This document shows, piece after piece, positions 21,125 to 30,319 of a DNA stretch of 64,000 nucleotides. Origin of the DNA: Simplicispira suum (GTDB taxonomy: Bacteria > Pseudomonadota > Gammaproteobacteria > Burkholderiales > Burkholderiaceae_C); NCBI RefSeq assembly GCF_003008595.1, contig NZ_CP027669.1, positions 3,472,001 to 3,536,000 of the forward strand, read 5' to 3'. A program made the translations under genes and the position numbers. The notes under the pieces are model-generated. The model made no database searches. It saw nothing but the letters and a program-made list of their open reading frames with translations, and was not told the DNA's origin. Position 1 is the stretch's first letter; every line of letters starts with the position of its first letter.

Positions 21125-22201
21125 TCAGGATTTTTCCCGTGGCGCATTGGTTTGGAGCCAGGCGTCGAAACTCGTTCTGGCAACCTTGCGCAGGGCGGGG
21201 GCGAAAACAACCCGATCCCCCAGGTACAGGCAGTGGCGCATCACGGTGTAGGGGTTGAAACTACCGCCCGGCTGCTGATCTTCGAGGAACTGGCGGTAGC
21301 GCTTGACCGTGCCGATATGGTGGCGAATCAAGTGATTGAAGCGCGCGCGGGTGATGTCTGGCGCCCAAACGTGGATATCAACAACAAAACCCTCCACTTT
21401 GTGCGGTTCGAACTCAAATTCCTTGAAGAAATGCGTGGCAATCTTCAGGAATGTGAAAGCATTCAGTTGGTTGCTTGCAACGTCTCGGCCAGTGCGCGGC
21501 GCGGTTTCGAAGGCGTCCAGCTCAACTTCGCTCTCATCTGGCGCCTGGCGGATCTCCAGTTCCGTCTCGTCACGAATCTGACGAAATTCACGATCGGCCA
21601 GTTCGAACAGGGCGGCTAGCACGTTGATGCGGCGCGCCAAAGGGCCGGGAATGGCCTTTTTGTATTTGATCTTGTGATCCAGCACACTCCAGGAATCCTG
21701 AATCACGGTTCGAATCTGCAATTCAAACGCCGTGCCGGTGCTGGTCTCGGCGCCGTCTGGCGCGGCGGGGCGCAGGTCCAAGTGCAGCCCCTTGTATCCA
21801 AACGACGATTCGGTCCCTTCCACGGCGCTCACTTTGTCGGTCATTTCGATCACATCGAAATGTTGACGGACGATGGAAGCCACTTTTTCCAGCTCGTCCT
21901 CGTACAGGCAGACCACGCGCAGTCCGATGAGGTCAGTCACGTAATGGCGGATTTCGTACGGCGCGCCGCTTTCTTCGAGCGATGCCCGGTATTTGCGCGA
22001 GAACTTGCGCAGGGCTTCCTTGGCGTCTTTGACGCGCCACTCGAGCTTGCATCCAGGCACCGTGGATGACAGGATGCGCTGCAATTGACCCGTATAGGCT
22101 GCGGCTTCAGTGCGCCACTGGGGCTCGTGCTCGGCGTGGAAGTCGAGAAATCGCGCGCGTTCGCGTTCAAAGTCGAGTGTGGGCATGTGCGGCTCTGCCA
22201 T
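21125..22201 (-). CDS. RelA/SpoT-domain alarmone synthetase (single-domain type)
   Basis: A 358-residue protein without the HD hydrolase, TGS or ACT domains of long RelA/SpoT proteins. Synthetase motifs are present: EWRVKDAKEALRKFSRKY, DLIGLRVVC, GYKGLHLDL (the GYxSxH loop with Gly in place of Ser) and FELQIRTVIQDSW with the catalytic Glu. It should transfer pyrophosphate from ATP to GTP or GDP. The C-terminal ~130 residues have no domain I recognise. It lies upstream of phaZ on the same strand, suggesting a tie between stringent response and PHB mobilisation (inference). Confidence 0.82.
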   Translation of the reverse strand: MAEPHMPTLDFERERARFLDFHAEHEPQWRTEAAAYTGQLQRILSSTVPGCKLEWRVKDAKEALRKFSRKYRASLEESGAPYEIRHYVTDLIGLRVVCLYEDELEKVASIVRQHFDVIEMTDKVSAVEGTESSFGYKGLHLDLRPAAPDGAETSTGTAFELQIRTVIQDSWSVLDHKIKYKKAIPGPLARRINVLAALFELADREFRQIRDETELEIRQAPDESEVELDAFETAPRTGRDVASNQLNAFTFLKIATHFFKEFEFEPHKVEGFVVDIHVWAPDITRARFNHLIRHHIGTVKRYRQFLEDQQPGGSFNPYTVMRHCLYLGDRVVFAPALRKVARTSFDAWLQTNAPREKS

Positions 22202-22331
22202 GAAAGTCGTATTGTTGCCTGTGCAGCGGGCCTCGCGCTGTCAGATTGTTTCGCGATGAGCGGAGCAACGCATTAATAATGAGCCTCTCTTGTTTTCCCT
22301 GCCCTCTTTCGGGCCCCGACCCTACGTCTCG

Positions 22332-25082
22332 ATGTTCGCGCCGCACTTCTTCCGACGCTTTCGCACCCAGCAAGGGCATTGGCGCCTGCCCACGCTGGCC
22401 GGGCCAGCGATCAGCCTCGTGCTTTTGTCGCTCACGGTGCTTTACTGGCAAGATCAGGGCCGGCAGATTCAAACCCGGCGCGAAGCCGCATTCAATCGCG
22501 CGGCGGAACGCATTGTCGACTCCCTTCAAGACCGGCTTTTGGCGCATGAAATGGTGTTGCGGGGGCTGAAGGGCTACTACGAGGGGTCCGATTCCATCGA
22601 CCGTGCCGAGTTGCATGCGTACGTCACCCCACTGCAGTTGCAGCAGGTGTTGCCGGGTTTGCAAGCCGTCGCTTTCATTGTTCGGGCGGCGGCGGGTGAA
22701 ATCGCAGAACACGAAGCACGAATGCGCGGGCTGGGTTTTGCCAACTACGCCGTTCGTCCGCCGGGCCGCCGAGAACAATACCGTCCGCTGGTCCTGATCG
22801 AGCCGCAAAGCGAGGAGAATCTTCGCGTTGTGGGCGTCGATACTGCCACAGTGCCGGAAGCACTCGACGCCCAGAACCGGGCGCGCGATACCGGACTCCC
22901 GGCGCTCACAACGGGATTGGTTCTGCGCCAGGATGTGGGCGCGAAGGCGAATCCCAGCGTGGTGATGTACCTGCCTATTTACCATAGCGAAATGCCCATC
23001 GGTTCGGTGGCTGAGAGAAGGCGGGCCTTGAGGGGTTGGGTCTCCGGCCCGTTTCACGTCAGGGAATATGTAGAGGCCATTGGGCGGCTTACCGACGACG
23101 AGATGGCGCTCGCCATTTACGACGGCCCGGCAGATCAGCCCGCCTCGTTGCTGTACCAATCTTCGACCTTTGTCCCCAACAAGGTGCCTGCGGTTGCAAC
23201 CTCCCGCACCATTGAGGCGGCCGGACGCGACTGGACCGTGGTGGTGCAGCCTTTGTCAGCCTTCGAACAAGGCTTTGCGGATCAGGACCGCTATCTGATT
23301 GCACTTCTGGCCATTGCGCTGAGCTTGGGCGTCGGCTGGTTCACCTGGTACTTGTCTATTCGCCGTGACAACGCCCTGGCATTGGCGCAGCACATGACGC
23401 AGGCGCTTTGGGGTGCGCGAGACGATTTGCAGGCCACGTTGGACGCCACCCCAGACTGGATGTTTGAACTCGATGCCGAGGGGCGGGTTCTGCATTGCCA
23501 CAACGCACCGGAATCAGCGCTGCACGTCCAGGCGGAGCAGCTTGTCGGACGCACCCTCCAGGAATCTGCTTCCAGCAAGACCGCGTATGGATGCCAGGCG
23601 GCCCTGGACGCGGCGGCGGCGCGTGGATATTCCTTTGGACATGAATTTCAGCTCGTGGTGGATGGCGAGAGTCGCTGGTTCGAGCTCTCCGTGGCAAAGA
23701 AGAAAGGGACCGAAGAGGCGCAGGGCGTGCGATTCATTGCGCTGCTGCGCGACGTGTCTGAACGAAAGCAGGCAGCTCAGCGAACGCACCGTCTGGCCTA
23801 TTTCGATCCCCTCACGGAGCTGCCCAATCGGCGCATGCTGCTGGACCGACTGGCGCAGGCCCTGGGCGCCGCATCGCATGCGGGGCGCTTTGGCGCGCTG
23901 ATGTTCATGGATCTGGATAACTTCAAGCAGATCAATGACGCCCAAGGGCATTCGGCGGGTGATCTCTTGCTGGTGCAAGTGGCGCAGCGCCTGATGCTGG
24001 CCATGCGCTCGACCGATACCGTGGCTCATATCGGGGGTGATGAATTTGTGGTGTTGGTCAGCGATCTTTCGGACGAAGTCGGCGAGGCAGGCATGCTGGC
24101 GCTGCGTCTCGCAGAGGGTCTGCGCGAAGCTCTGGAGGAGCCGTTCAATTTGGGCGGGCGCGCTTTTGCCAGCACCGCCAGTATCGGATTGACCTTGTTT
24201 CCCAAGCAAGGCGAAGGCGTGGAGGACTTGCTGCGCGAGGCGGATACGGCGATGTACCGAGCCAAGGACCTGGGCCGCAATCGCATCTGCTTTTTTGAGT
24301 CGGCCATGCAGACAGACGTCCAAAGGCGGCTGACGTTGGAGCAGGATTTGAAGGTGGGCTTTGCTGACGCGCAGTTCAGCGCGTTCGTTCAGCCCCAGGT
24401 CGATTGCGGCGGCGTAGTAGTGGGAGGCGAATTGCTGATGCGTTGGCAACATCCGCAGCGCGGCGCCGTCTCGCCGACCGAATTCATTCCGGTTGCCGAG
24501 GCGTCCGGTCTGATCGTGCGCATGGGCGACTGGATGATCGAGCAGGCCTGCAGCGCGTTGGCGCGGCTGGAGGCGGGGGGTGCATTGGTGCCCTTGTCGG
24601 TCAATGTCAGCCAACGGCAGTTCCGACAGGAGGGCTTCGTCACGCGGGTGCAAACCATGCTGGGCCAGAGTGGTGCCCGTGCCGACCACCTGATCCTGGA
24701 AGTGACTGAGAGCCTGCTGGCAGAGCAGATGGAGGAAACCATTGCGCGCATGTGCGAGCTGGTTGCGCTGGGGGTGCGGTTCTCCATTGACGACTTTGGT
24801 ACCGGGTATTCCAGCCTCGCCTACCTCAAGCGCATGCCATTGTTCGAACTCAAAATCGACAAGAGCTTTGTGCAGGACACACCCGCAGACCCGAGTGACA
24901 CCGCCATTGTTCAGACCATCCTTGCTGTAGCGCGCAACCTGGGCCTGCGCGTGGTGGCGGAAGGGGTTGAAATAAAGGCGCAGGCGGATTTTCTGACCGC
25001 CTGTCAGTGCGATGTGTTGCAGGGCTACTTCTTCGGTCGCCCGGAGCCGCTCGCAGGCTGGGTGGAGCGGCGTTTGGCTTGA
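22332..25082 (+). CDS. CHASE-PAS-GGDEF-EAL membrane protein
   Basis: A 916-residue protein from the ATG at 22332; the frame is open to a TTG at 22290. Two membrane helices, near residues 25-45 and 325-345, flank a periplasmic CHASE domain. A PAS domain (about 370-485) is followed by a GGDEF domain with intact GGDEF and an RSTD inhibitory site five residues before it. An EAL domain follows, where the signature reads ELL, still with the metal-binding Glu; DDFGTGYSS and LKIDKSFV are intact. Both diguanylate cyclase and phosphodiesterase activity are possible. It is divergent from the alarmone synthetase. Confidence 0.92.
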   Translation: MFAPHFFRRFRTQQGHWRLPTLAGPAISLVLLSLTVLYWQDQGRQIQTRREAAFNRAAERIVDSLQDRLLAHEMVLRGLKGYYEGSDSIDRAELHAYVTPLQLQQVLPGLQAVAFIVRAAAGEIAEHEARMRGLGFANYAVRPPGRREQYRPLVLIEPQSEENLRVVGVDTATVPEALDAQNRARDTGLPALTTGLVLRQDVGAKANPSVVMYLPIYHSEMPIGSVAERRRALRGWVSGPFHVREYVEAIGRLTDDEMALAIYDGPADQPASLLYQSSTFVPNKVPAVATSRTIEAAGRDWTVVVQPLSAFEQGFADQDRYLIALLAIALSLGVGWFTWYLSIRRDNALALAQHMTQALWGARDDLQATLDATPDWMFELDAEGRVLHCHNAPESALHVQAEQLVGRTLQESASSKTAYGCQAALDAAAARGYSFGHEFQLVVDGESRWFELSVAKKKGTEEAQGVRFIALLRDVSERKQAAQRTHRLAYFDPLTELPNRRMLLDRLAQALGAASHAGRFGALMFMDLDNFKQINDAQGHSAGDLLLVQVAQRLMLAMRSTDTVAHIGGDEFVVLVSDLSDEVGEAGMLALRLAEGLREALEEPFNLGGRAFASTASIGLTLFPKQGEGVEDLLREADTAMYRAKDLGRNRICFFESAMQTDVQRRLTLEQDLKVGFADAQFSAFVQPQVDCGGVVVGGELLMRWQHPQRGAVSPTEFIPVAEASGLIVRMGDWMIEQACSALARLEAGGALVPLSVNVSQRQFRQEGFVTRVQTMLGQSGARADHLILEVTESLLAEQMEETIARMCELVALGVRFSIDDFGTGYSSLAYLKRMPLFELKIDKSFVQDTPADPSDTAIVQTILAVARNLGLRVVAEGVEIKAQADFLTACQCDVLQGYFFGRPEPLAGWVERRLA

Positions 25083-25100
25083 AACGCAGGGTCGTCAGCT

Positions 25101-25274
25101 AGGGCCTGTTAACACTATGCAAGGGGATCGCGTTGTCTCGCAAAGGGAAGGCCATCAGAGCCCGCCCCTGGGCGTTGCGCTCCTTGAGCGTGCGGACGCA
25201 CGCACTGCGTCGCGCGCCTTGATGGGCAGGTTCTGATGACCTTCGCGACCCCTTGCATAGTGTTAACAGGCCCT
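25101..25274. mobile_element. MITE-like non-coding hairpin element, 174 bp
   Basis: The ends are perfect 26-bp inverted repeats (25101-25126 and 25249-25274), beginning AGGGCCTGTTAACACTATGC. Inside, a second imperfect pair (AAGGCCATCAGAGCCCGCCC against GGGCAGGTTCTGATGACCTT) makes most of the element one long hairpin. It has no credible reading frame. Size, perfect ends and fold are those of a miniature inverted-repeat element moved by a transposase encoded elsewhere. No clear target duplication is visible. Confidence 0.75.
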
Positions 25275-25433
25275 CGTACAGTGTTTCACGCTATCTGGCA
25301 CATAAAACGGCGTCATTTCGGCCCTGGCTGCGTTGCAAATCCCCGCGATACCTAAGGGCATCGCTGCGGTTTCCGCCTTGCCAGAACCAAAAATTCATGC
25401 TTTTATTTGTGCCATCAAGCATGAACCACTGCA
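25275..25433. other. Non-coding stretch between MITE-like element and dusA
   Basis: About 160 bp without a gene, downstream of dusA. The only structure I see is an inverted repeat TTCATGCTT/AAGCATGAA (25394-25402 and 25417-25425) that could end the dusA transcript, although no T-tract follows. Confidence 0.4.
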
Positions 25434-26510
25434 CTAGGCCAGAGGCTCTGGCTCGTCCGCCGCCTTGGTTTGGGCTGTTTCCTGCGCGGCCCTGGCTCGT
25501 TCCATCACGGTTTGTGCCGGCCAGTCCTTGAGGTGATGGTCGCTCCAAACTTGGCGCCACAGGCGCGCGCCGCGCAGCCCGTGGCGCAAACCCAGCATAT
25601 GGCGGGCAATCGAAGGCCATGGCGTGCCATAGCGCGCATGTTCGCGTGCCATGTAGTCCACCATGGTTTCCTCGATTTCCTCGCGTGTGACTTCTTGCGG
25701 CGGCGCACCGAAATACAGCGTGTCCCAGCGGGCCAGCCACCAGGGATTGTGGTAAGCCTCGCGGCCGATCATCGCTCCGTCAAGCTGCGCCAATTGCTCG
25801 GCCAGCGCCTCATCGCTGGACAGGCCGCCGTTGATCGCGAAGGTGAGGTCCGGGAAATCAGCCTTGAGTTGATGCACCACCCCATAGCGCAGCGGGGGAA
25901 TTTCGCGGTTTTGCTTGGGCGACAGGCCTTCCAGCCAGGCATTGCGTGCATGCACAATGAAGACCTCGCAGCCTGCGCCCGCCACTTGGCCGACAAAATC
26001 GCGCACGAAACCGTAGCTCTCGTCGCGTCCCAGGCCCACGCGGTGCTTGACTGTGACCGGCAGCTGTACCGCATCGCGCATGGCCTTGACGCAATCGGCC
26101 ACCAAGGCTGGCTCTTTCATCAAGCTGGCGCCAAAGGCACCGCGTTGTACGCGCTCGCTGGGACAGCCGCAATTGAGGTTGATTTCCCGGTAGCCCCAGG
26201 CTTCTCCGAGTCGCGCGGCGCGCGCCAGATCCCCAGGCTCGCAGCCGCCCAATTGAAGTGCTACGGGTTGCTCCTGCGCATCAAAGCGCAAATGCCGTTC
26301 GGTGCCGCCATGCAGCACCGCGCCCGCGTTCACCATTTCCGTGTACAGCAGGGCGTGGCGGCTGAGCAAGCGATGGAAATACCGGCAATGGCGATCAGTC
26401 CAGTCCATCATCGGGGCGACGGACAGGCGCCAGGGGCTAAGCGATGGATTTTTATTGAGATAGAGCACTTGTAAGACGGGTAACTTCTGCTGCGTGCAAT
26501 TAATTTTCAC
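25434..26510 (-). CDS. dusA: tRNA-dihydrouridine(20/20a) synthase
   Basis: A 358-residue FMN enzyme. APMMDWTDRHCRYFHRLLS is diagnostic for DusA, and LNCGCPSERVQRGAFGASLM holds the active-site Cys. KHRVGLG and INGGLSS are FMN-contact motifs. It reduces uridines in the D-loop of tRNA. The start at 26510 gives a roughly 25-residue leader before the conserved SVAPMMDWTD, longer than usual, so translation may begin at a later non-ATG codon. It stands alone on the minus strand, divergent from the thrS operon. Confidence 0.92.
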   Translation of the reverse strand: MKINCTQQKLPVLQVLYLNKNPSLSPWRLSVAPMMDWTDRHCRYFHRLLSRHALLYTEMVNAGAVLHGGTERHLRFDAQEQPVALQLGGCEPGDLARAARLGEAWGYREINLNCGCPSERVQRGAFGASLMKEPALVADCVKAMRDAVQLPVTVKHRVGLGRDESYGFVRDFVGQVAGAGCEVFIVHARNAWLEGLSPKQNREIPPLRYGVVHQLKADFPDLTFAINGGLSSDEALAEQLAQLDGAMIGREAYHNPWWLARWDTLYFGAPPQEVTREEIEETMVDYMAREHARYGTPWPSIARHMLGLRHGLRGARLWRQVWSDHHLKDWPAQTVMERARAAQETAQTKAADEPEPLA

Positions 26511-26675
26511 ACGAATGGATCGGGAATCAGCCCGCGAAATGCCTTGCGGCGTGAGGACACCACTCAGTGCCTTTCTGCTCAGGTCTGGTCCACTCCTCGA
26601 AGTTCGACTTCGACAGGCTAAAATGGATACGAAGATCTTTACATAAGGGCGAGAAAGGCATGTTGGTTATGACAC

Positions 26676-26725
26676 CGCGAACTAGCTCAGAGAAGTTGGC
26701 TGGCCGTTAAGGTCAGCGGTTCGCG
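26676..26725 (+). other. Truncated tRNA-like fold upstream of thrS
   Basis: CGCGAAC (26676-26682) can pair with GTTCGCG (26719-26725) like an acceptor stem. TAGCTCAG, the D-arm signature, follows at once. An inner hairpin pairs GCTGGCC (26699-26705) with GGTCAGC (26711-26717). At 50 nt it is too short to be a working tRNA. It may be a decayed tRNA gene (a tRNA often precedes thrS in Betaproteobacteria, as I recall) or a regulatory mimic in the thrS leader. Confidence 0.4.
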
Positions 26726-26753
26726 CCTGCACGGGATCTCACCCCTCACCCAG

Positions 26754-26783
26754 AAAAGCGCGGAATGGTTCCGCGCTTTTTTT
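26754..26783 (+). terminator. Rho-independent terminator 60 bp before thrS
   Basis: GCGCGGAA, loop TGG and TTCCGCGC are followed by seven T and preceded by four A. It lies between the tRNA-like fold and the thrS ribosome binding site, so it either ends an upstream small transcript or works as an attenuator of thrS. Confidence 0.85.
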
Positions 26784-26842
26784 GTTTTTTGGCAGGGGAA
26801 AAGCGCCCTACGGATCGCACACAAGATTTGACAAGGATTCTC

Positions 26843-28762
26843 ATGATTCACATCACACTTCCCGATGGCTCCCAACGCGAGTACCCAGGCCCGGTCACCG
26901 TGGCCGAGGTTGCGGCCTCGATCGGCTCTGGTCTGGCCAAAGCAGCACTTGCCGGCAAAGTGGGTGACAAGGTGGTTGACACAAGCTACCGAATTGAGCA
27001 GGACAGCCCGCTTTCCATCGTGACTGCCAAAGACGCCGATGGCCTGGAAGTGATTCGCCACTCCACGGCCCATTTGTTGGCCTATGCGGTCAAAGAGTTG
27101 TTCCCGGAGGCGCAGGTCACGATTGGCCCTGTGATCGAAAACGGCTTCTTCTATGATTTCGCCTACAAGCGGCCCTTCACCCCAGAAGACCTCGAAGCTA
27201 TTGAAAAGCGCATGGCGCAACTGGCTGCCAAGGACGAGCCGGTAACGCGGCGCGTGCTGCCGCGCGATGAGGCTGTAGCCTACTTCAAAGGCCTGGGCGA
27301 ACACTACAAAGCCGAGATCATCGCCGGCATTCCCAGTAGCGAGGATGTCAGCCTGTATCGCGAGGGCGGCTTTGAAGACTTGTGCCGTGGGCCGCACGTG
27401 CCCAGTACCGGCAAGCTCAAGCACTTCAAGCTGATGAAGGTGGCTGGGGCCTATTGGCGCGGGGATCATCGCAACGAAATGCTGCAGCGCATTTACGGAA
27501 CCGCCTGGGCTACCAAGGAGGAGTTGCAGCACTACCTCACGATGCTGGAAGAGGCTGAAAAGCGAGACCACCGCAAGCTCGGCCGCGAGCTCGATCTGTT
27601 CCACATTGACGAGCATTCGCCGGGTACTGTGTTCTGGCATCCCAAGGGCTGGACGCTGTGGCAGGAAGTGGAGCAGTACATGCGCCGCGTCTACCGCGAC
27701 AACGGCTACCAGGAAGTCAAAGGCCCCCAGATACTGGACAAAACGCTTTGGGAAAAAACTGGGCACTGGGACAAGTACCGCGAGAACATGTTTACCACCG
27801 AATCGGAAAAGCGCGACTACGCGCTCAAGCCGATGAATTGCCCAGGGCATATCCTGATCTTCAAGCAGGGTATCAAGAGCTACCGGGACCTGCCGCTGCG
27901 CTACGGCGAATTTGGGCAGTGCCATCGCAACGAGCCGACGGGTGGCCTGCACGGCATCATGCGGGTGCGTGCCTTCACGCAGGACGATGGGCACATCTTC
28001 TGCACCGAGAACCAAATTCAGCCTGAGGTTCTGGCTTTTACCCGTCTGCTGCAGGACGTCTACCGTGATTTCGGCTTTACCGACATCATCTACAAAGTAG
28101 CGACCCGCCCGGAGGCACGCATTGGCTCCGATGAAAGCTGGGACAAGGCCGAAACGGCGCTGATCAACAGTCTGGACGCCTCGGGCTGCGTGTACGAGAT
28201 TTCACCGGGCGAGGGCGCCTTCTACGGGCCCAAGATTGAGTACACGCTCAAAGATGCCATCGGGAGACAGTGGCAGTGCGGCACCATCCAGGTTGATTTC
28301 TCCATGCCCGAGCGGCTGGATGCTGAGTATGTGGGCGAAGATGGCAACCGGCACCGGCCCGTGATGCTGCACCGCGCCATCGTCGGCAGCCTGGAGCGGT
28401 TTATTGGTATCCTGATCGAACAGCATGCCGGGGCGCTGCCGGTCTGGCTGGCGCCAGTGCAAGTGGGCGTGCTCAACATTACTGACGCGCAAGCCGGCTA
28501 CTGTCGCGAAATTGCTGAAAAACTGGCGCTTGCGGACCTTCAGCACCCGCTGCGCGTGGCACTGGACCTGAGAAACGAGAAGATTACGTATAAAATACGT
28601 GAGCATTCGTTGCAAAAGTTGCCCTTTATTCTCGTAGCAGGCGAGAAAGAGCGTGCAGCCGGAGCGGTTGCAGTGCGCGCCCGAGGCAATAAGGATCTCG
28701 GGGTGATGCCGGTCGATGAATTCATTCGACTCGTCACCAGCGCAATTGCCGACAAAGCTTGA
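26843..28762 (+). CDS. thrS: Threonyl-tRNA synthetase
   Basis: A 639-residue class II synthetase from the ATG at 26843, after AAGGATTCTC. The N-terminal TGS domain (1-60) and editing domain (to about 225) precede the catalytic core. MNCPGHI carries the zinc-binding Cys, and the core has motif 2 [13 protein letters not shown] and motif 3 [11 protein letters not shown]. The anticodon-binding domain (about 540-639) ends the protein. Length matches E. coli (642). It opens the thrS-infC-rpmI-rplT-pheST-ihfA operon usual in proteobacteria. Confidence 0.97.
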   Translation: MIHITLPDGSQREYPGPVTVAEVAASIGSGLAKAALAGKVGDKVVDTSYRIEQDSPLSIVTAKDADGLEVIRHSTAHLLAYAVKELFPEAQVTIGPVIENGFFYDFAYKRPFTPEDLEAIEKRMAQLAAKDEPVTRRVLPRDEAVAYFKGLGEHYKAEIIAGIPSSEDVSLYREGGFEDLCRGPHVPSTGKLKHFKLMKVAGAYWRGDHRNEMLQRIYGTAWATKEELQHYLTMLEEAEKRDHRKLGRELDLFHIDEHSPGTVFWHPKGWTLWQEVEQYMRRVYRDNGYQEVKGPQILDKTLWEKTGHWDKYRENMFTTESEKRDYALKPMNCPGHILIFKQGIKSYRDLPLRYGEFGQCHRNEPTGGLHGIMRVRAFTQDDGHIFCTENQIQPEVLAFTRLLQDVYRDFGFTDIIYKVATRPEARIGSDESWDKAETALINSLDASGCVYEISPGEGAFYGPKIEYTLKDAIGRQWQCGTIQVDFSMPERLDAEYVGEDGNRHRPVMLHRAIVGSLERFIGILIEQHAGALPVWLAPVQVGVLNITDAQAGYCREIAEKLALADLQHPLRVALDLRNEKITYKIREHSLQKLPFILVAGEKERAAGAVAVRARGNKDLGVMPVDEFIRLVTSAIADKA

Positions 28763-28852
28763 GATCAGGAGACATTTCTTCGCTGCGCCGCTTGGTGCAG
28801 TCAAGTTTTGTTGGCCCCAAGTTTCGGACGTCCTACTTAAGAGGTGAAAACC

Positions 28853-29455
28853 ATAGCTACTGAATTTCGTGATCGTCGCCACCGTGAAGAGCGCAAGCAC
28901 CGCCTGAACCGTGAAATCATGGCCCCCGAAGTCCGCTTGTCGGGTCCGGAAAATGAGCCCTTAGGGGTCGTCAGCCTGATGGAAGCGTTGCGCATGGCGG
29001 GCGAGCTGGATGTGGATCTGGTCGAGATTGCCGCCACGGCCAACCCGCCGGTGTGCCGCCTGATGGACTATGGCAAGTTCAAGTACATCGAGCAAAAGCG
29101 CGCTGCCGAAGCCAAGGCCAAGCAGACGGTCATTGAGATCAAAGAAGTCAAGTTCCGCCCTGGCACCGATGACGGCGACTACAACATCAAGTTGCGCAAC
29201 ATCCGTCGTTTTCTGGCCGAGGGCGACAAGTGCAAAATCACGCTGCGTTTTCGCGGCCGCGAAATTACGCACCAAGAATTGGGTTTGGCGCTTTTGAACC
29301 GCTTGCGCGATGATCTCGGCGACACCATTTTGGTGGAGCAGTTTCCGAGGCTGGAAGGCCGGCAGATGATCATGATGATCGCGCCGGCGCGCAAGAAAAC
29401 AGCCGCTGCGCGTTCTGCCGAAGCGGCGTCGGGTGCGGATGCCAACGCTTCTTGA
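28853..29455 (+). CDS. infC: Translation initiation factor IF-3 with probable AUA start codon
   Basis: A 200-residue IF-3. N- and C-domain signatures are intact, including [16 protein letters not shown] and [16 protein letters not shown]. The only upstream standard start is a GTG at 28844, but that GTG is part of the ribosome binding site AAGAGGTG. The family N-terminus (M)[20 protein letters not shown] aligns so that the initiator is ATA at 28853, seven bases after the site. IF-3 genes commonly use rare starts (AUU in E. coli), which lets IF-3 repress its own synthesis. A 90-bp gap separates it from thrS. Confidence 0.93.
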   Translation: MATEFRDRRHREERKHRLNREIMAPEVRLSGPENEPLGVVSLMEALRMAGELDVDLVEIAATANPPVCRLMDYGKFKYIEQKRAAEAKAKQTVIEIKEVKFRPGTDDGDYNIKLRNIRRFLAEGDKCKITLRFRGREITHQELGLALLNRLRDDLGDTILVEQFPRLEGRQMIMMIAPARKKTAAARSAEAASGADANAS

Positions 29456-29630
29456 TGGGTAGCGATAGATTGAGCTGCTCAGCACCCAGTGTCTGGGCAG
29501 TTGAAGAGGAAGACCGTTCGCGGTATTCCAGTGTCGGCTGAAATGCTGGCAAAAAAGAAGTGTCTCGGGGCCAACAAGTTCGCAAGCTATTTTGCAAACG
29601 CCTCACGAGCACAAACAAAGGAGCATTGAT

Positions 29631-29834
29631 ATGCCCAAAATGAAGACCAAGAGCAGCGCAAAGAAGCGCTTTCGCGTTCGCCCGGGTGGTACTGTCAAGC
29701 GCGGTCACGCCTTCAAGCGTCACATCCTGACCAAGAAAACCACCAAGAACAAGCGCCATTTGCGTGGCATCACGGCTGTCCATGAGACCAATATGGCCTC
29801 CATGGCGCAGATGCTGCCCTTCGCTGGCCTGTAA
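29631..29834 (+). CDS. rpmI: 50S ribosomal protein L35
   Basis: A 67-residue basic protein from the ATG at 29631, after [24 protein letters not shown] and [10 protein letters not shown] are typical of L35. The 175-bp leader between infC and rpmI is where L20 represses translation in other bacteria. The leader here contains GC-rich hairpin potential (for example CCCAGTGTCTGGG), but I cannot confirm the L20 site by eye. Confidence 0.97.
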   Translation: MPKMKTKSSAKKRFRVRPGGTVKRGHAFKRHILTKKTTKNKRHLRGITAVHETNMASMAQMLPFAGL

Positions 29835-29860
29835 TCAACGGACGAACAAGGAGTACTCAC

Positions 29861-30220
29861 ATGCCTCGCGTCAAACGTGGTGTAACGGCTCACGCCCGTC
29901 ACAAAAAAGTTCTGGCCCTTGCCAAGGGTTTTCGCGGTCGCCGCGGTAACGTTTTCCGGATCGCCAAACAGGCGGTCATGAAGGCTGGGCAATATGCTTA
30001 CCGCGACCGCCGTGCGAAAAAGCGCGTCTTCCGCCGCCTCTGGATTGCCCGTATCAACGCCGGTGCGCGCGAACTGGGCCTGACCTACAGCCAGTTCGCC
30101 AACGGCCTGAAAAAAGCATCCATCGAGATCGACCGCAAGATGCTGGCCGATCTGGCTGTGCACGACAAAGCAGCCTTTGGCAGCATCGTGGAACAGGTGA
30201 AGGCCAAGCTGGCTGCCTGA
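29861..30220 (+). CDS. rplT: 50S ribosomal protein L20
   Basis: A 119-residue, strongly basic protein preceded by [24 protein letters not shown] and the tail [19 protein letters not shown] are canonical. It is an early assembly protein of the large subunit and, in other bacteria, the autoregulator of the rpmI-rplT pair. It lies 26 bp after rpmI and is followed by a terminator before pheS. Confidence 0.98.
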   Translation: MPRVKRGVTAHARHKKVLALAKGFRGRRGNVFRIAKQAVMKAGQYAYRDRRAKKRVFRRLWIARINAGARELGLTYSQFANGLKKASIEIDRKMLADLAVHDKAAFGSIVEQVKAKLAA

Positions 30221-30227
30221 GCGAGCC

Positions 30228-30308
30228 GCAATCGCTATTTTATTGATAGCTTTTAGCGCAATCATGGCAAGGGCTAGGGCTTGAAAAGGCACTAGCCCTT
30301 GTTTTTTT
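30228..30308 (+). terminator. Terminator between rplT and pheS, built from repeat family A
   Basis: CAAGGGCTAG (30268-30277) pairs with CTAGCCCTTG (30292-30301), followed by seven T. The preceding bases (ATTGATAGCTTTTAGCGCAA) match one half of the palindromic repeat family. It probably reduces transcription into pheST or works as an attenuator; no Phe-rich leader peptide is visible. Confidence 0.75.
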
Positions 30309-30319
30309 GAAGAGTACTT

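Larger units (their letters stand above)
26511..26842. other. Intergenic region between dusA and thrS
   Basis: This 332-bp gap holds no gene I can support. It contains a tRNA-like fold at 26676-26725 and a Rho-independent terminator at 26754-26783, both upstream of thrS. A short palindrome, GAAGTTCGACTTC, lies near 26600. Confidence 0.6.

Noticed and set aside
25275..25433. Insertion-sequence remnant next to the MITE-like element
   Set aside because: No transposase fragment can be read in any frame; only a short inverted repeat is present.
26676..26760. Functional tRNA gene before thrS
   Set aside because: The fold is 50 nt long with no usable anticodon arm and no CCA end, so it is kept only as a tRNA-like structure.
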